DNA of 12,571 nt from an uncultured Sneathia sp. (GCA_902494065.1 CABURZ010000032.1:1-12571), one strand, 5' to 3'; counted from the first letter of the stretch, positions 1-7,781 are shown. Notes: generated by a model not told the origin, from the sequence alone. Program-made: numbers and translations.

Positions 1-1
1 A

Positions 2-16
2 AGAAGCTTAGCTTCT
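2..16 (-). terminator. Possible terminator of the tRNA operon (cut by window edge)
   Basis: Just downstream of tRNA-Leu an inverted repeat pairs AGAAGCT with AGCTTCT around one base; in RNA this would be a 5-6 bp stem with a small loop. Two T residues follow on the minus strand before the window ends, so the U-tract cannot be confirmed. It could instead be spacer before a further tRNA. Confidence 0.4.
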
Positions 17-21
17 AAATA

Positions 22-104
22 TGGTGCGCGAGGAGAGACTCGAACTCTCAAGCCGAAGCGCTAGATCCTAAGTCTAGTGCGTATACCAATTTCGCCACTC
101 ACGC
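22..104 (-). tRNA. tRNA-Leu (anticodon TAG)
   Basis: Class II tRNA reading CUA and, by wobble, other CUN leucine codons. The acceptor stem is GCGTGAG paired with CTCGCGC (one G-U pair), discriminator base A, and CCA is encoded. The anticodon stem CTAGA/TCTAG encloses loop CTTAGGA, giving anticodon TAG. A variable arm with a TTCG loop and the T arm GAGAG-TTCGAGT-CTCTC are present. It is the last of four tRNAs transcribed from one promoter, 12 nt after tRNA-His. Confidence 0.95.
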
Positions 105-116
105 ATAAATACATAG

Positions 117-193
117 TGGGGTGACCGACGAGATTTGAACTCGCGACAACCAGATCCACAGACTGGCGCTCTACCAACTGAACTACGGTCACC
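117..193 (-). tRNA. tRNA-His (anticodon GTG)
   Basis: The anticodon loop CTGTGGA gives anticodon GTG. Two identity elements known for bacterial tRNA-His are visible: an encoded extra G at position -1 (base 193) opposite discriminator C73 (base 120). CCA is encoded at 117-119. The acceptor stem GTGACCG/CGGTCAC pairs fully; the last anticodon-stem pair is T-T, a common situation at position 39. Third gene of the tRNA unit, 4 nt before tRNA-Gly in map order. Confidence 0.96.
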
Positions 194-197
194 ATCT

Positions 198-273
198 TGG
201 AGCGGGAAACGAGGGTCGAACTCGCGACATTCAGCTTGGAAGGCTGACGCTCTACCATCTGAGCTATTCCCGC
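198..273 (-). tRNA. tRNA-Gly (anticodon TCC)
   Basis: The acceptor stem GCGGGAA/TTCCCGC is perfect, discriminator T, CCA encoded at 198-200. Anticodon stem TCAGC/GCTGA encloses CTTCCAA, giving anticodon TCC, which reads GGA/GGG. The D arm GCTCAGATGGTAGAGC and a T arm containing GTTCGAC are standard. Second gene of the unit; only one base (274) separates it from tRNA-Pro. Confidence 0.96.
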
Positions 274-274
274 A

Positions 275-351
275 TGGTCGGTGTTATAGGATTTGAACCT
301 ACGACCCCTTGCTCCCAAGGCAAGTGCGCTACCGAGCTGCGCTAAACACCG
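275..351 (-). tRNA. tRNA-Pro (anticodon TGG)
   Basis: First gene of the tRNA unit. The acceptor stem begins CGGTGTT and closes with AACACCG, discriminator A, with CCA encoded at 275-277. Anticodon stem CTTGC/GCAAG encloses CTTGGGA, giving anticodon TGG. The C1-G72 start and A73 are typical of bacterial tRNA-Pro. A single anticodon TGG species can read all CCN codons when its wobble U is suitably modified. Confidence 0.96.
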
Positions 352-370
352 TTCTCTCAAGACAATATTT

Positions 371-399
371 ATATTATCATTTTTTAGGCGATATGTCAA
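371..399 (-). promoter_or_regulatory. Sigma70-type promoter of the tRNA-Pro-Gly-His-Leu operon
   Basis: On the minus strand a perfect -35 box TTGACA (394-399) is followed after 17 bases by TAATAT (371-376). The overlapping string GATAAT is another possible -10 but leaves only 15 bases. The predicted start is about 12 bases upstream of tRNA-Pro. The consensus -35 fits a strong stable-RNA promoter. Confidence 0.75.
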
Positions 400-433
400 T
401 ATATTTTCAGAATTTTTTTTGTGAAAATTTAAA

Positions 434-473
434 AGCCCAGAAAAATTATAACTATGTTATATTTTTCTGAGCT
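434..473 (-). terminator. Intrinsic terminator of nrdDG, overlapping the end of nrdG
   Basis: A long hairpin pairs AGCTCAGAAAAA... (read on the minus strand from 473) with ...TTTTTCTGGGCT (ending at 434), with one U-G wobble and one bulged base, around a loop of a few bases. TTTT, AAA and TTTT follow on the minus strand. The nrdG stop codon (452-454) lies at the top of the hairpin, so the last nrdG codons form its ascending arm. It separates nrdDG from the tRNA promoter. Confidence 0.75.
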
Positions 474-1018
474 CTTTTTATATACTTATTCTCTTCTTCT
501 TTAGATAAGGCCCAAACTATTTTATGAGCTTTTTCAGTTTTTCTTAAATCAATTACACGTTGATTAGCAGATCCTCTAAACTGTAATTTTAAATCAAGAA
601 GATCTAATATAAACTTACCATCTACTAAGACATCTACCAGGTCTAAAAGTTTTTTTGTATATGGTAATTTCTTATACATATACCCTACTACAAATTCATA
701 AGTATATCCTGTATAACACCATATAGTTTTATTAGGCAACTCTTTTCTAACTCTTTTCACTAGCTTATATACCCATTCTTGATTGTCTGGATCTAATGGT
801 TCTCCACCAAGCAAAGTCAAACCTCTAATATATTCTCGTTTTAACAGTTTAATAATATATTCTATGGTATCATCTGTAAAGGTTTGCCCCATATCAAATT
901 CCCAAATATTTTCATTAAAACAACCTTTACATTTATGTTTACAACCACTTACAAACAGCGATGTTCTAATTCCTGGACCATTAGCTACATCCATTTCTTT
1001 TATTAATGCATAATTCAT
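452..1018 (-). CDS. nrdG: Anaerobic ribonucleoside-triphosphate reductase activating protein
   Basis: Radical-SAM activase that uses a [4Fe-4S] cluster and S-adenosylmethionine to place the glycyl radical on NrdD, needed for dNTP synthesis without oxygen. The 188-residue product has the cluster motif C26-x3-C30-x2-C33 in SGCKHKCKGCFN and GGEPL at 71-75, the radical-SAM glycine-rich motif. The N-terminal NGPGIRTSLFVSGC matches NrdG. It is somewhat longer than the roughly 155-residue enterobacterial form, with a basic C-terminal tail. Its ATG overlaps the nrdD stop as ATGA, implying translational coupling in a two-gene operon. It ends inside the terminator hairpin. Confidence 0.95.
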   Translation of the reverse strand: MNYALIKEMDVANGPGIRTSLFVSGCKHKCKGCFNENIWEFDMGQTFTDDTIEYIIKLLKREYIRGLTLLGGEPLDPDNQEWVYKLVKRVRKELPNKTIWCYTGYTYEFVVGYMYKKLPYTKKLLDLVDVLVDGKFILDLLDLKLQFRGSANQRVIDLRKTEKAHKIVWALSKEEENKYIKRAQKNIT

Positions 1019-3141
1019 AGATGTAGCACTCTTTTGCTTATTTCTTTAGTTTTACCAACATTCCAGAAATTTTCACCTAGATATCCACAAGTTCTTCTTG
1101 TAACATTCATTTTACCATGATCTTTATTATGACATTGCGGGCATTCCCATTCTCCATCTTCATTTATTATTATTTCCCCATCAAAATTACATATATGACA
1201 AAAATCAGATTTTGTATTAAATTCTGCATATTGTATATGATCGTATATAAACTTAACAACTTCTTCTATTGCTTCTAAATTTTTTGCCAAATTAGGAATT
1301 TCTACATATGATATTGCTCCTCCATTTGAAATTGATTGAAATTGTGATTCAAATTCAAACTTACTCATAGCATCTATGTTTTCTCTGACGTCCACATGAT
1401 AAGAATTAGTATAGTAACCTTTATCCGTAATGTCTTTTATACTTCCAAATCTTTCCTTATCTATTCTTGCAAATCTATAACATAACGATTCTGCTGGTGT
1501 TCCATACAATCCAAAACCTATATTTGTTTCTCTTTTCCATTTATCACAAGCATCTCTTAATTTATGCATTATTTTTAACGCAAAATCTAATCCTTCTTTT
1601 GTTGTATGGCTTACACCTTTAACTAATTTTGTTGCTTCATATAGACCTATATATCCTAAAGATATTGTAGAATATCCATTCATTAAATATTTATCAATTT
1701 TTTCACCTTTTTTAAGTCTTGCTATAGCTCCATATTGCCAATGTATAGGTGATATATCTGATTTAGTTCCTAAAAGTCTATTATGTCTTGCCATTAAAGC
1801 TTCATATGCTAATTCAAGTCTTTCATCTAATATATTCATATATTTTTCTTCATCTTGACCTGACAATATTCCTATTTGAGGTAAATTAAGACTTACAACA
1901 CCTTGATTAAATCTTCCCTCAAATATATATTCCCCTTTTTCATTTTTATATGGTGATAAAAACGATCTACAACCCATAGGACTAAATACATTCCCTTCGT
2001 AATTTTCACGCATTTTTTTAGCACTTATATAGTCTGGATACATACGTTTACTGCTACATTTAACAGCTAATTTAGTTAAATAATCATACTTACCACCTTT
2101 TAGACAATTAAATTCATCTAATACATAAACTAGCTTAGGAAATGCTGGTGTTATATATACACCTTTTTCATTTTTTATACCTTCATATCTTTGTTTTAAT
2201 ATTTCTTCAATAATTTTAGTAACTTCTTCTATATATTCATCATTAGGATCTAATTCTAAAAATAGTGTTACGAAAGGTGACTGACCATTAGTTGTCATCA
2301 AAGTGTTTATTTGATACTGTATTGTTTGAACTCCTGATTTCAATTCATCATACACTCTATCATCAACAATTTTTTCTATTAAATCTTCACTTAATTTATT
2401 AGAATACTTATTTCTAACTTGCTTTAAATACTTTTCTCTACTTCTTCTTAAATATTTACCTAAATGCTTCACATTAACTGATTGCCCACCATATTGACTA
2501 CTTGCAACAGCAGCAATTATTTGAGTCATAATAGTACATGCAACTTGAAAACTTTTAGGACTTTCTATCAATTTACCATTCATAACTGTTCCATTTTCTA
2601 ACATATCTTTAATATTTATAAGGCAACAATTAAATATAGGTTGTAAAAAATAGTCCATATCATGAAAATGTAGTACACCATCATCATGTGCTTTTCTTAG
2701 TTTTTCTGGCAACAACATTCTTCTACTTAAATCTTTAGAAACCTCTCCTGCTATTAAATCTCTTTGTGTAGAAGCAACTGCAGCATTTTTATTAGAATTT
2801 TCTTCTCCTACTTCTTTATTTTTATTACTTATCAAACTTAGTATAGAGTCATCAGTAGTATTAGCTTTTCTTACAAGTGCTCTTGTATAACGGTATATAA
2901 CATATTTTTTAGCTAATATATATTTTTCATTTTCCATTAGTTTTGTTTCTATAAAATCTTGTATTCCCTCTACTGTTAAATTATCTTTCATAGTATTTTC
3001 TATTTCGTGTAATATTTCTAAAATTTTATCATAAGATATTCTATTTTCTACAGTAACTTCTGCATTTGCCTTATTTATAGCGTTTATTATTTTTTGTCCA
3101 TCGTATTCTACCATTCTTCCGTCTCTTTTTTTCACTAACAC
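1015..3141 (-). CDS. nrdD: Anaerobic ribonucleoside-triphosphate reductase (class III)
   Basis: Glycyl-radical enzyme reducing NTPs to dNTPs under anaerobic conditions. The 708-residue product carries an N-terminal ATP-cone (about 3-92, starting VKKRDGRMVEYDGQKI), the allosteric domain. C391 in PMGCRSFLSP is the likely substrate-site thiyl cysteine by position. A C-terminal zinc site C648-x2-C651...C667-x2-C670 and the glycyl-radical motif RRTCGYLG follow, with G686 the predicted radical residue. The start is GTG: AGGAGG at 3149-3154 sits 7 bases upstream and no better ATG is near. First gene of nrdDG; the upstream region has a promoter and two NrdR-box-like sites. Full length, nothing missing. 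Confidence 0.97.
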   Translation of the reverse strand: MLVKKRDGRMVEYDGQKIINAINKANAEVTVENRISYDKILEILHEIENTMKDNLTVEGIQDFIETKLMENEKYILAKKYVIYRYTRALVRKANTTDDSILSLISNKNKEVGEENSNKNAAVASTQRDLIAGEVSKDLSRRMLLPEKLRKAHDDGVLHFHDMDYFLQPIFNCCLINIKDMLENGTVMNGKLIESPKSFQVACTIMTQIIAAVASSQYGGQSVNVKHLGKYLRRSREKYLKQVRNKYSNKLSEDLIEKIVDDRVYDELKSGVQTIQYQINTLMTTNGQSPFVTLFLELDPNDEYIEEVTKIIEEILKQRYEGIKNEKGVYITPAFPKLVYVLDEFNCLKGGKYDYLTKLAVKCSSKRMYPDYISAKKMRENYEGNVFSPMGCRSFLSPYKNEKGEYIFEGRFNQGVVSLNLPQIGILSGQDEEKYMNILDERLELAYEALMARHNRLLGTKSDISPIHWQYGAIARLKKGEKIDKYLMNGYSTISLGYIGLYEATKLVKGVSHTTKEGLDFALKIMHKLRDACDKWKRETNIGFGLYGTPAESLCYRFARIDKERFGSIKDITDKGYYTNSYHVDVRENIDAMSKFEFESQFQSISNGGAISYVEIPNLAKNLEAIEEVVKFIYDHIQYAEFNTKSDFCHICNFDGEIIINEDGEWECPQCHNKDHGKMNVTRRTCGYLGENFWNVGKTKEISKRVLHL

Positions 3142-3148
3142 GTAAGTC

Positions 3149-3154
3149 CCTCCT
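3149..3154 (-). promoter_or_regulatory. Ribosome binding site fixing the GTG start of nrdD
   Basis: AGGAGG lies 7 bases before GTG (3139-3141). This full Shine-Dalgarno match supports the GTG at 3141 over the in-frame GTG two codons later. It abuts the proximal NrdR-like box. Confidence 0.8.
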
Positions 3155-3170
3155 ATACTATATATTGTGT
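3155..3170 (-). promoter_or_regulatory. NrdR box, proximal
   Basis: The plus-strand sequence ATACTATATATTGTGT matches the described NrdR consensus acaCwAtATaTwGtgt at 15 of 16 positions. It lies in the short 5' leader of nrdD, just downstream of the predicted start site, where a bound NrdR repressor would block transcription. A partner box lies 32 bp away. NrdR itself is not encoded in this window, so its presence is assumed. Confidence 0.7.
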
Positions 3171-3180
3171 AATTATTAAT

Positions 3181-3209
3181 ATATTATCACAATATCTTTT
3201 GATTGTCAC
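3181..3209 (-). promoter_or_regulatory. Promoter of nrdDG
   Basis: On the minus strand GTGACA (3204-3209, 5 of 6 to TTGACA) is followed after 17 bases by TAATAT (3181-3186), the same -10 string used by the tRNA promoter. An overlapping TGTGATAAT could act as an extended -10. The predicted start near 3174 gives a leader of about 33 nt. The distal NrdR-like box fills the spacer. Confidence 0.6.
3187..3202 (-). promoter_or_regulatory. NrdR box, distal (weaker)
   Basis: The plus-strand sequence TCACAATATCTTTTGA matches the NrdR consensus at 12 of 16 positions. It sits between the -35 and -10 elements of the nrdD promoter. The boxes start 32 bp apart with 16 bp between them, about three helical turns, the tandem arrangement known for NrdR sites. 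Confidence 0.55.
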
Positions 3210-3226
3210 TAATTTTTTTATATTTT

Positions 3227-3250
3227 TATATGATAAAATTTTATCATATA
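3227..3250. promoter_or_regulatory. 24-bp perfect palindrome upstream of the nrdD promoter
   Basis: A perfect inverted repeat with half-site TATATGATAAAA and no spacer, centred about 64 bp upstream of the predicted nrdD start. It has no loop and no adjacent T-tract, so it is a poor terminator and looks more like a protein site. I cannot assign a regulator: it is not a good FNR (TTGAT-N4-ATCAA) or Rex site. Confidence 0.45.
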
Positions 3251-3303
3251 TCTACACAGTTTAATTTTACACGTTTTTATTTTTTAACCATTTTTATAAG
3301 CAT

Positions 3304-3344
3304 TAAAAAAAATGGAAAACTAAAAAAATTCTCCATATTTTTTA
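3304..3344 (-). terminator. Intrinsic terminator of the ruvC-metG operon
   Basis: Read on the minus strand, ATGGAGAA pairs with TTTTCCAT (one G-U pair) around an 8-base loop, followed by a run of eight T. Flanking A and T runs extend the stem and make it nearly symmetric. It lies about 19 bases after the stop of the double-thioredoxin gene and closes the five-gene unit. Confidence 0.8.
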
Positions 3345-3362
3345 ATTAAATATCTATTTTGA

Positions 3363-4205
3363 TTATTTAAATCTATACACATCATTTCTTACAAATGGTC
3401 CTGTAAATAATCCATTTTTTATTTCAGTAACACTAGGTATCCATTTTAAATTAAAATTATTTCTTATTTTTCTATCTAACACATAATATACATTTTCTTT
3501 ATCATTTGAATATTTTTCAAATTCTTCTTTTGTATATCTACCACTTTCTATCAAGTATATTAGTGCTCTATTACCCTTTATATTATTTAACCTTTCATAC
3601 TCTTTTACACAATCACCGCACCAAGGTGCGCCATACATTACTAAAGCATCACTTGGTAAAATATCTAATAATTTAAACCTATTATTTTTTTTATCTAGAA
3701 CCTCTACATCAAGTAACTTTTCTCGAACTTTTTTATCAATACTATACTTTTCTTTTTCATAGTATGTTTTCTCTGTAAAATATTCACTATCAAATTCAGT
3801 AAATATATTATTTTCATATTTAAATATGCTTGGAACTGAATCTATATTAAGTACATTTAAAATTTTTCTGTCCCCATCATAATATTTCTCAAAAGTATAT
3901 TTTTTAGATTTAAAATATGAATTTATTTCATTTTTAGTATAATTTGGTAAAATAACAACTGCAATATTAGTCATATCTTGGTATCTTTTTTTTACTTTTT
4001 CAACTTCTTTATATGCTACATTACATGCTGGACAATCTATTTTACTATAAATAACATACTTATTCTCTAAATCACTATATTTAACATTTTTTATATTATT
4101 TTCTGTAATATTTTGCTCTATTCCACATTTACCCTCGCATTTAGCTTCACTCATAGCCATGCAAATTGAAGTAAACACAAAAAAACTTAAAACTATCTTA
4201 CGCAT
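3363..4205 (-). CDS. Exported protein with two thioredoxin-like domains
   Basis: Predicted secreted thiol-disulfide protein of 280 residues. A signal peptide (MRKIVLSFFVF..., likely cut after A21 in MSEA) is followed by a C23-x3-C27 pair. The first thioredoxin-like domain has C58-P-A-C61 and a VP cis-proline at 125; the second has W195-C196-G-D-C199 and an IP cis-proline at 257. Both CxxC sites look intact. One domain may pass electrons to the other or to envelope partners, but the substrate is unknown. Start choice: ATG at 4205 has GAGG only 3 bases upstream; an in-frame GTG at 4214 abuts the preceding stop codon and would add MRN with no ribosome site. Last gene of the operon, probably translationally coupled to the lipoprotein. 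Confidence 0.8.
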   Translation of the reverse strand: MRKIVLSFFVFTSICMAMSEAKCEGKCGIEQNITENNIKNVKYSDLENKYVIYSKIDCPACNVAYKEVEKVKKRYQDMTNIAVVILPNYTKNEINSYFKSKKYTFEKYYDGDRKILNVLNIDSVPSIFKYENNIFTEFDSEYFTEKTYYEKEKYSIDKKVREKLLDVEVLDKKNNRFKLLDILPSDALVMYGAPWCGDCVKEYERLNNIKGNRALIYLIESGRYTKEEFEKYSNDKENVYYVLDRKIRNNFNLKWIPSVTEIKNGLFTGPFVRNDVYRFK

Positions 4206-4214
4206 ATTCCTCAC

Positions 4215-5450
4215 TTACTTGTATATTTTTAATATATTTGTATAACAATTAATTTTCTTCTTATCTTTGGTTATATCTAGCAAACAACTCGCAGCCAGTC
4301 TTGGATTTGTTGCCCAAATTTTTAGTGCATATTCTTTTTTTTCATACTTATTATTTGACATATCAAATTTTAATTTATATACTAAAAATTCATTTTCTCC
4401 TCTATAATCTTTAACTAATTCCAAAAATTCTTTTTCTTTTCCTTCTTTTCTTGCTATATTTTCTAATCTATAAACTACATAATCTAAATTAGCCCCATAA
4501 TAGTATGCCTTAACATATTCGTTATATGCTAACTTAGCATCCTTATAATAATAGTAAAAATCTGCTAATGCTAAACTGTTTTCTTTATTATCTTTAATTT
4601 TAGGTATTATATTAGCAATATTAGAAATATTCCCTTTTTCAACACAATTGTTCAAAAGACTAACATAAGCATATTTTGCATACTTATCAATTTTTTCCAA
4701 AAGCTCATTATCAGGATCTGTTATTTTATTTACAATTACATATTGATTAATTGCAGGCCCAAAATTAGCATCAACTAATTTTTCTAATAATTTAATAGCT
4801 ACTATGCTTTCACTATCTAAAGACATATATTTAATGTATAATGCAGTTTTATCTTCTTTTTCAATTTCACTTCTCAGTACTTCATACGTTTTATCAATAT
4901 CTGCAGGATACTTCACAACAAAATTTTTAAATTTTTCTATTTCTGACTTACTTGCCTTCTCATTTACCATTTTATTATATATATCCTCTATATCAAAAAA
5001 TAAATCCTTATTATCCATTAATTTAGTGTAGATATCACCAACTCTAGGTATTTTAGATTTTTCTAATATTTCATACGCTTTTCTATATTGAAAATTATAG
5101 AAATATTCATTATACAATTCAATTGCAGCATCTCTATTACCTAAACTATATGACTTTAATAAATTTGATTGAAAATAATCATAATAACCTTTTGAAGAAT
5201 TTTTCTTATTCTCATAAAATTTTTTTATATTTTCAAAATCTAATTGTGAATTTACTATATCATACAAAAGTGTATCATTTTTATCTAATTTATATGCCTT
5301 ATCAAAATTTTTAATATAATCCTTATCACCAGTATAAAGACTTACTAAGCCTTGCTCTATATAATCTAAATATCTCTCATGTACAGTTTTTATCTTAAAA
5401 CAAGATACAAAAATTACTAATGAAAAGAAAAATATTATTTTTTTTATCAT
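4215..5450 (-). CDS. Lipoprotein with helical (TPR/Sel1-like) repeats, function unknown
   Basis: Predicted lipoprotein of 411 residues. MIKKIIFFFSLVIFVSC ends in a lipobox-like FVSC, so C17 would be lipidated. The rest is lysine- and tyrosine-rich and strongly helical, with repeat-like stretches such as AIELYNEYFYNFQYRKAYEI, AIKLLEKLVDANFGPAI and LADFYYYYKDAKLAYNEY that resemble TPR/Sel1 repeats. Such repeats usually bind other proteins. I do not recognise a specific family. It overlaps metG by 4 bases (ATGA) and is followed directly by the double-thioredoxin gene, so the two may act together in the envelope. AGGAG lies about 10 bases before its ATG, inside metG. Confidence 0.8.
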   Translation of the reverse strand: MIKKIIFFFSLVIFVSCFKIKTVHERYLDYIEQGLVSLYTGDKDYIKNFDKAYKLDKNDTLLYDIVNSQLDFENIKKFYENKKNSSKGYYDYFQSNLLKSYSLGNRDAAIELYNEYFYNFQYRKAYEILEKSKIPRVGDIYTKLMDNKDLFFDIEDIYNKMVNEKASKSEIEKFKNFVVKYPADIDKTYEVLRSEIEKEDKTALYIKYMSLDSESIVAIKLLEKLVDANFGPAINQYVIVNKITDPDNELLEKIDKYAKYAYVSLLNNCVEKGNISNIANIIPKIKDNKENSLALADFYYYYKDAKLAYNEYVKAYYYGANLDYVVYRLENIARKEGKEKEFLELVKDYRGENEFLVYKLKFDMSNNKYEKKEYALKIWATNPRLAASCLLDITKDKKKINCYTNILKIYK

Positions 5451-7318
5451 CTTATCTTTGCTCCTGCTTTCACATCATCATCTATAATTATTAACTTAAC
5501 ACTTTTTTTATCTTCAGTTGTAAGTAACATTCCTTGTGATAGATTTCCTACTAATTTAACTGGTTCTAAATTTAATACAGCTATAACTTTTTTACCTATA
5601 AGAGTATTATAGTCTTTATAGTATTGCTTTATACCTGATAGTATTTGTCTTTTTTCACTACCTGTATCTACTATAAATTTAAGAAGCTTATTTGAATTTT
5701 CAACTTCACAAACCTTTAAAATTTCTACAACTTTAATTTGCACTTTTGAAAAATCATCTATATTTATCGCATTTTTTATTTCCAAATTTTCTTTAAATTC
5801 TTCATCTTTTTTTTCTATTCTAGGGAATATAGGACTAGGAGTACCTATTTTCGTATTATTTGGATATTCTCCTATAGTATATATACTTTGCTTTTTGTAC
5901 TCAACACCTATTTGTGATAGAATTTTTTTACTTGAATTTATTAATACTGGAGATACTAAATAGGCTATTCTATATATCATATCAAATAAAGTATACATAA
6001 CTGTTCTTAGTCTATCTTTATCACCATTTTTAAATAATACCCACGGCATAGTTTCATCTATATATTTATTCATTCTAGAAATCAACTTCCATATTGATTC
6101 TAATACTTTTGAAAAGTTTACTTCAGAAACTTTAGTTTCAACTTCTTTTAACACTTTTTCATACATTTCATATATTTCATTTTCAATTTCTGTTTTAAGT
6201 ACTTCTTTTACTACTATATCACCAAAATATTTCTTTTGCATTCCAAGTGTTCTATTAAGTAAATTTCCTAAATCATTTGCAAGATCTGCATTAATACGTA
6301 TTGCAATTTGAGAAGTAGAATAATCTGCATCTTGACCTAAATTTGATTCTCTTAAAAGAAAATATCTAAAAGCATCCATTCCATATTTTTCAACTTCTTC
6401 TATAGGATCTACTACATTGCCTAATGATTTACTCATCTTTTCTCCATTTACTGTCCACCAACCATGAGCTACAATGTGATCTGGTAATTTCACTTTAGCA
6501 GACATCAACATAGCTGGCCATATTATGGCATGGAATCTTAATATATCTTTACCTACAAAATGATAAACATCTCCATCATTCCATATATGATTAAATAATT
6601 TTTCATCACTTTCGTAACCTGCAGCTGTAATATAGTTAGTTAACGCATCAAACCAAACATAAACTATATGACCAGTATTGCCATCAAGATTAATAGGCAA
6701 TCCCCAATCAAACGAAGTTCTTGAAATTGATAAATCTTGTAATCCTTGGTTTATAAATGAAATTAATTCATTTTTTCTTTGCTTTGGAATTATGAAATCA
6801 GGATGAGTTTCATAATACTCTAGCAATTTATCGGCATATTTAGATAGTCTAAAAAAGTATGAAGGTTCCGATACTTCAATTACTTCTTTACCCATATACT
6901 TTCCATCAACTAATTGGCTTTCAGTAACAAATGTTTCTTCAGAAACACAATATTTTCCCTTGTATTCACCTAAATATATATCTCCATTTTCATATACTTT
7001 TTGTAGTATTTTTTCTACTGCTTTTTTATGTCTATCCTCAGTTGTTCTTATAAAATCATCATTTGAAACATCTAAAAATTTCCACAAGTCTTTAAAATCT
7101 ACTGCCATTTTATCTACCCATCCTTGCGGTGTTAATCCATTTTTAATGGCTGATTCTTGTATTTTTTGTCCATGTTCATCTAAGCCTGTTAAAAACTTCA
7201 CTTCTTCTCCAAAAAGTCTTTCAAATCTTGCTAATGTGTCACACAATATTGTAGTATATGCTGTTCCTATGTGTGCTTTTGCATTTGGATAATATATGGG
7301 TGTGGTTATATATTTCAT
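5447..7318 (-). CDS. metG: Methionyl-tRNA synthetase
   Basis: Charges tRNA-Met with methionine using ATP; class I synthetase in the cytoplasm. The 623-residue product has the HIGH-type motif AHIGT at 15-19, KMSKS at 294-298 and a Rossmann catalytic core, then the helical anticodon-binding domain (RMNKYIDETMPWVLFK). From about 515 an OB-fold tRNA-binding domain of the EMAP-II/Trbp111 type follows (DDFSKVQIKVVEILKV...). The connective-peptide knuckle around 122-140 has only one cysteine (C124), so a full zinc-binding set is absent, as in many bacterial MetG. Strong ribosome site AGGAGG 4 bases before ATG, overlapping the trmL stop region. It is followed by the lipoprotein gene with a 4-base overlap. 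Confidence 0.97.
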   Translation of the reverse strand: MKYITTPIYYPNAKAHIGTAYTTILCDTLARFERLFGEEVKFLTGLDEHGQKIQESAIKNGLTPQGWVDKMAVDFKDLWKFLDVSNDDFIRTTEDRHKKAVEKILQKVYENGDIYLGEYKGKYCVSEETFVTESQLVDGKYMGKEVIEVSEPSYFFRLSKYADKLLEYYETHPDFIIPKQRKNELISFINQGLQDLSISRTSFDWGLPINLDGNTGHIVYVWFDALTNYITAAGYESDEKLFNHIWNDGDVYHFVGKDILRFHAIIWPAMLMSAKVKLPDHIVAHGWWTVNGEKMSKSLGNVVDPIEEVEKYGMDAFRYFLLRESNLGQDADYSTSQIAIRINADLANDLGNLLNRTLGMQKKYFGDIVVKEVLKTEIENEIYEMYEKVLKEVETKVSEVNFSKVLESIWKLISRMNKYIDETMPWVLFKNGDKDRLRTVMYTLFDMIYRIAYLVSPVLINSSKKILSQIGVEYKKQSIYTIGEYPNNTKIGTPSPIFPRIEKKDEEFKENLEIKNAINIDDFSKVQIKVVEILKVCEVENSNKLLKFIVDTGSEKRQILSGIKQYYKDYNTLIGKKVIAVLNLEPVKLVGNLSQGMLLTTEDKKSVKLIIIDDDVKAGAKIR

Positions 7319-7328
7319 TATTCCTCCT

Positions 7329-7781
7329 TTAAAATTTAAAATCTACTTGTCTTAATGCTTCATATAAAATTACAACAACTGAATTTGACAAATTAAGCGA
7401 TCTGCCAAGTGGCATCATAGGTATTGTTATACATTTTTCACTATTTTTATTTAAAATTGTTTCAGGTATACCTCTTGATTCAGGTCCAAACATTATAAAA
7501 TCATCTTCACTAAATTTAACATCTGTATAGCGATTTTTAGTTTTTGTAGTTGCATAAAATATTCTAGCACCCTTATTTTCTCTTAAAAACTCTTCATAGC
7601 TCTCCCAAACAAATAACTTAACATCTTTCCAATAATCAAGCCCTGCTCTTTTCACTGCTTTTTCATCTATTTCAAACCCTAATGGCTTTATCAAATGTAA
7701 TTCTGTGTTGGTTAGAACACAACTTCTTCCTATATTACCAGTATTGTACGGTATTTCTGGCTCATATAATACGATTTTCAT
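7329..7781 (-). CDS. trmL: tRNA (cytidine/uridine-34 2'-O)-methyltransferase TrmL
   Basis: SPOUT-class methyltransferase that 2'-O-methylates the wobble base of certain tRNA-Leu isoacceptors with S-adenosylmethionine. The 150-residue product is full length for the YibK/TrmL family. Seen motifs: N-terminal PEIPYNTGNIGRSC (8-21), FGPESRGIP (98-106) and IPMMPLGRSLNLSNSV (120-135), which form the knotted cofactor site. GGAG precedes the ATG and overlaps the ruvC stop codon; 10 bases separate its stop from metG. Second gene of the operon. Another SPOUT enzyme is unlikely given the short length and these motifs. Confidence 0.93.
   Translation of the reverse strand: MKIVLYEPEIPYNTGNIGRSCVLTNTELHLIKPLGFEIDEKAVKRAGLDYWKDVKLFVWESYEEFLRENKGARIFYATTKTKNRYTDVKFSEDDFIMFGPESRGIPETILNKNSEKCITIPMMPLGRSLNLSNSVVVILYEALRQVDFKF

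Noticed and set aside
61..399. Long open frame on the minus strand across the start of the window
   Set aside because: It runs through four clear tRNA genes and their promoter; it is an artefact of structured RNA sequence.
3227..3250. The 24-bp palindrome as a terminator or FNR site
   Set aside because: There is no loop or T-tract for a terminator, and the TGAT/ATCA halves are 8 bases apart rather than the 4 of an FNR site.
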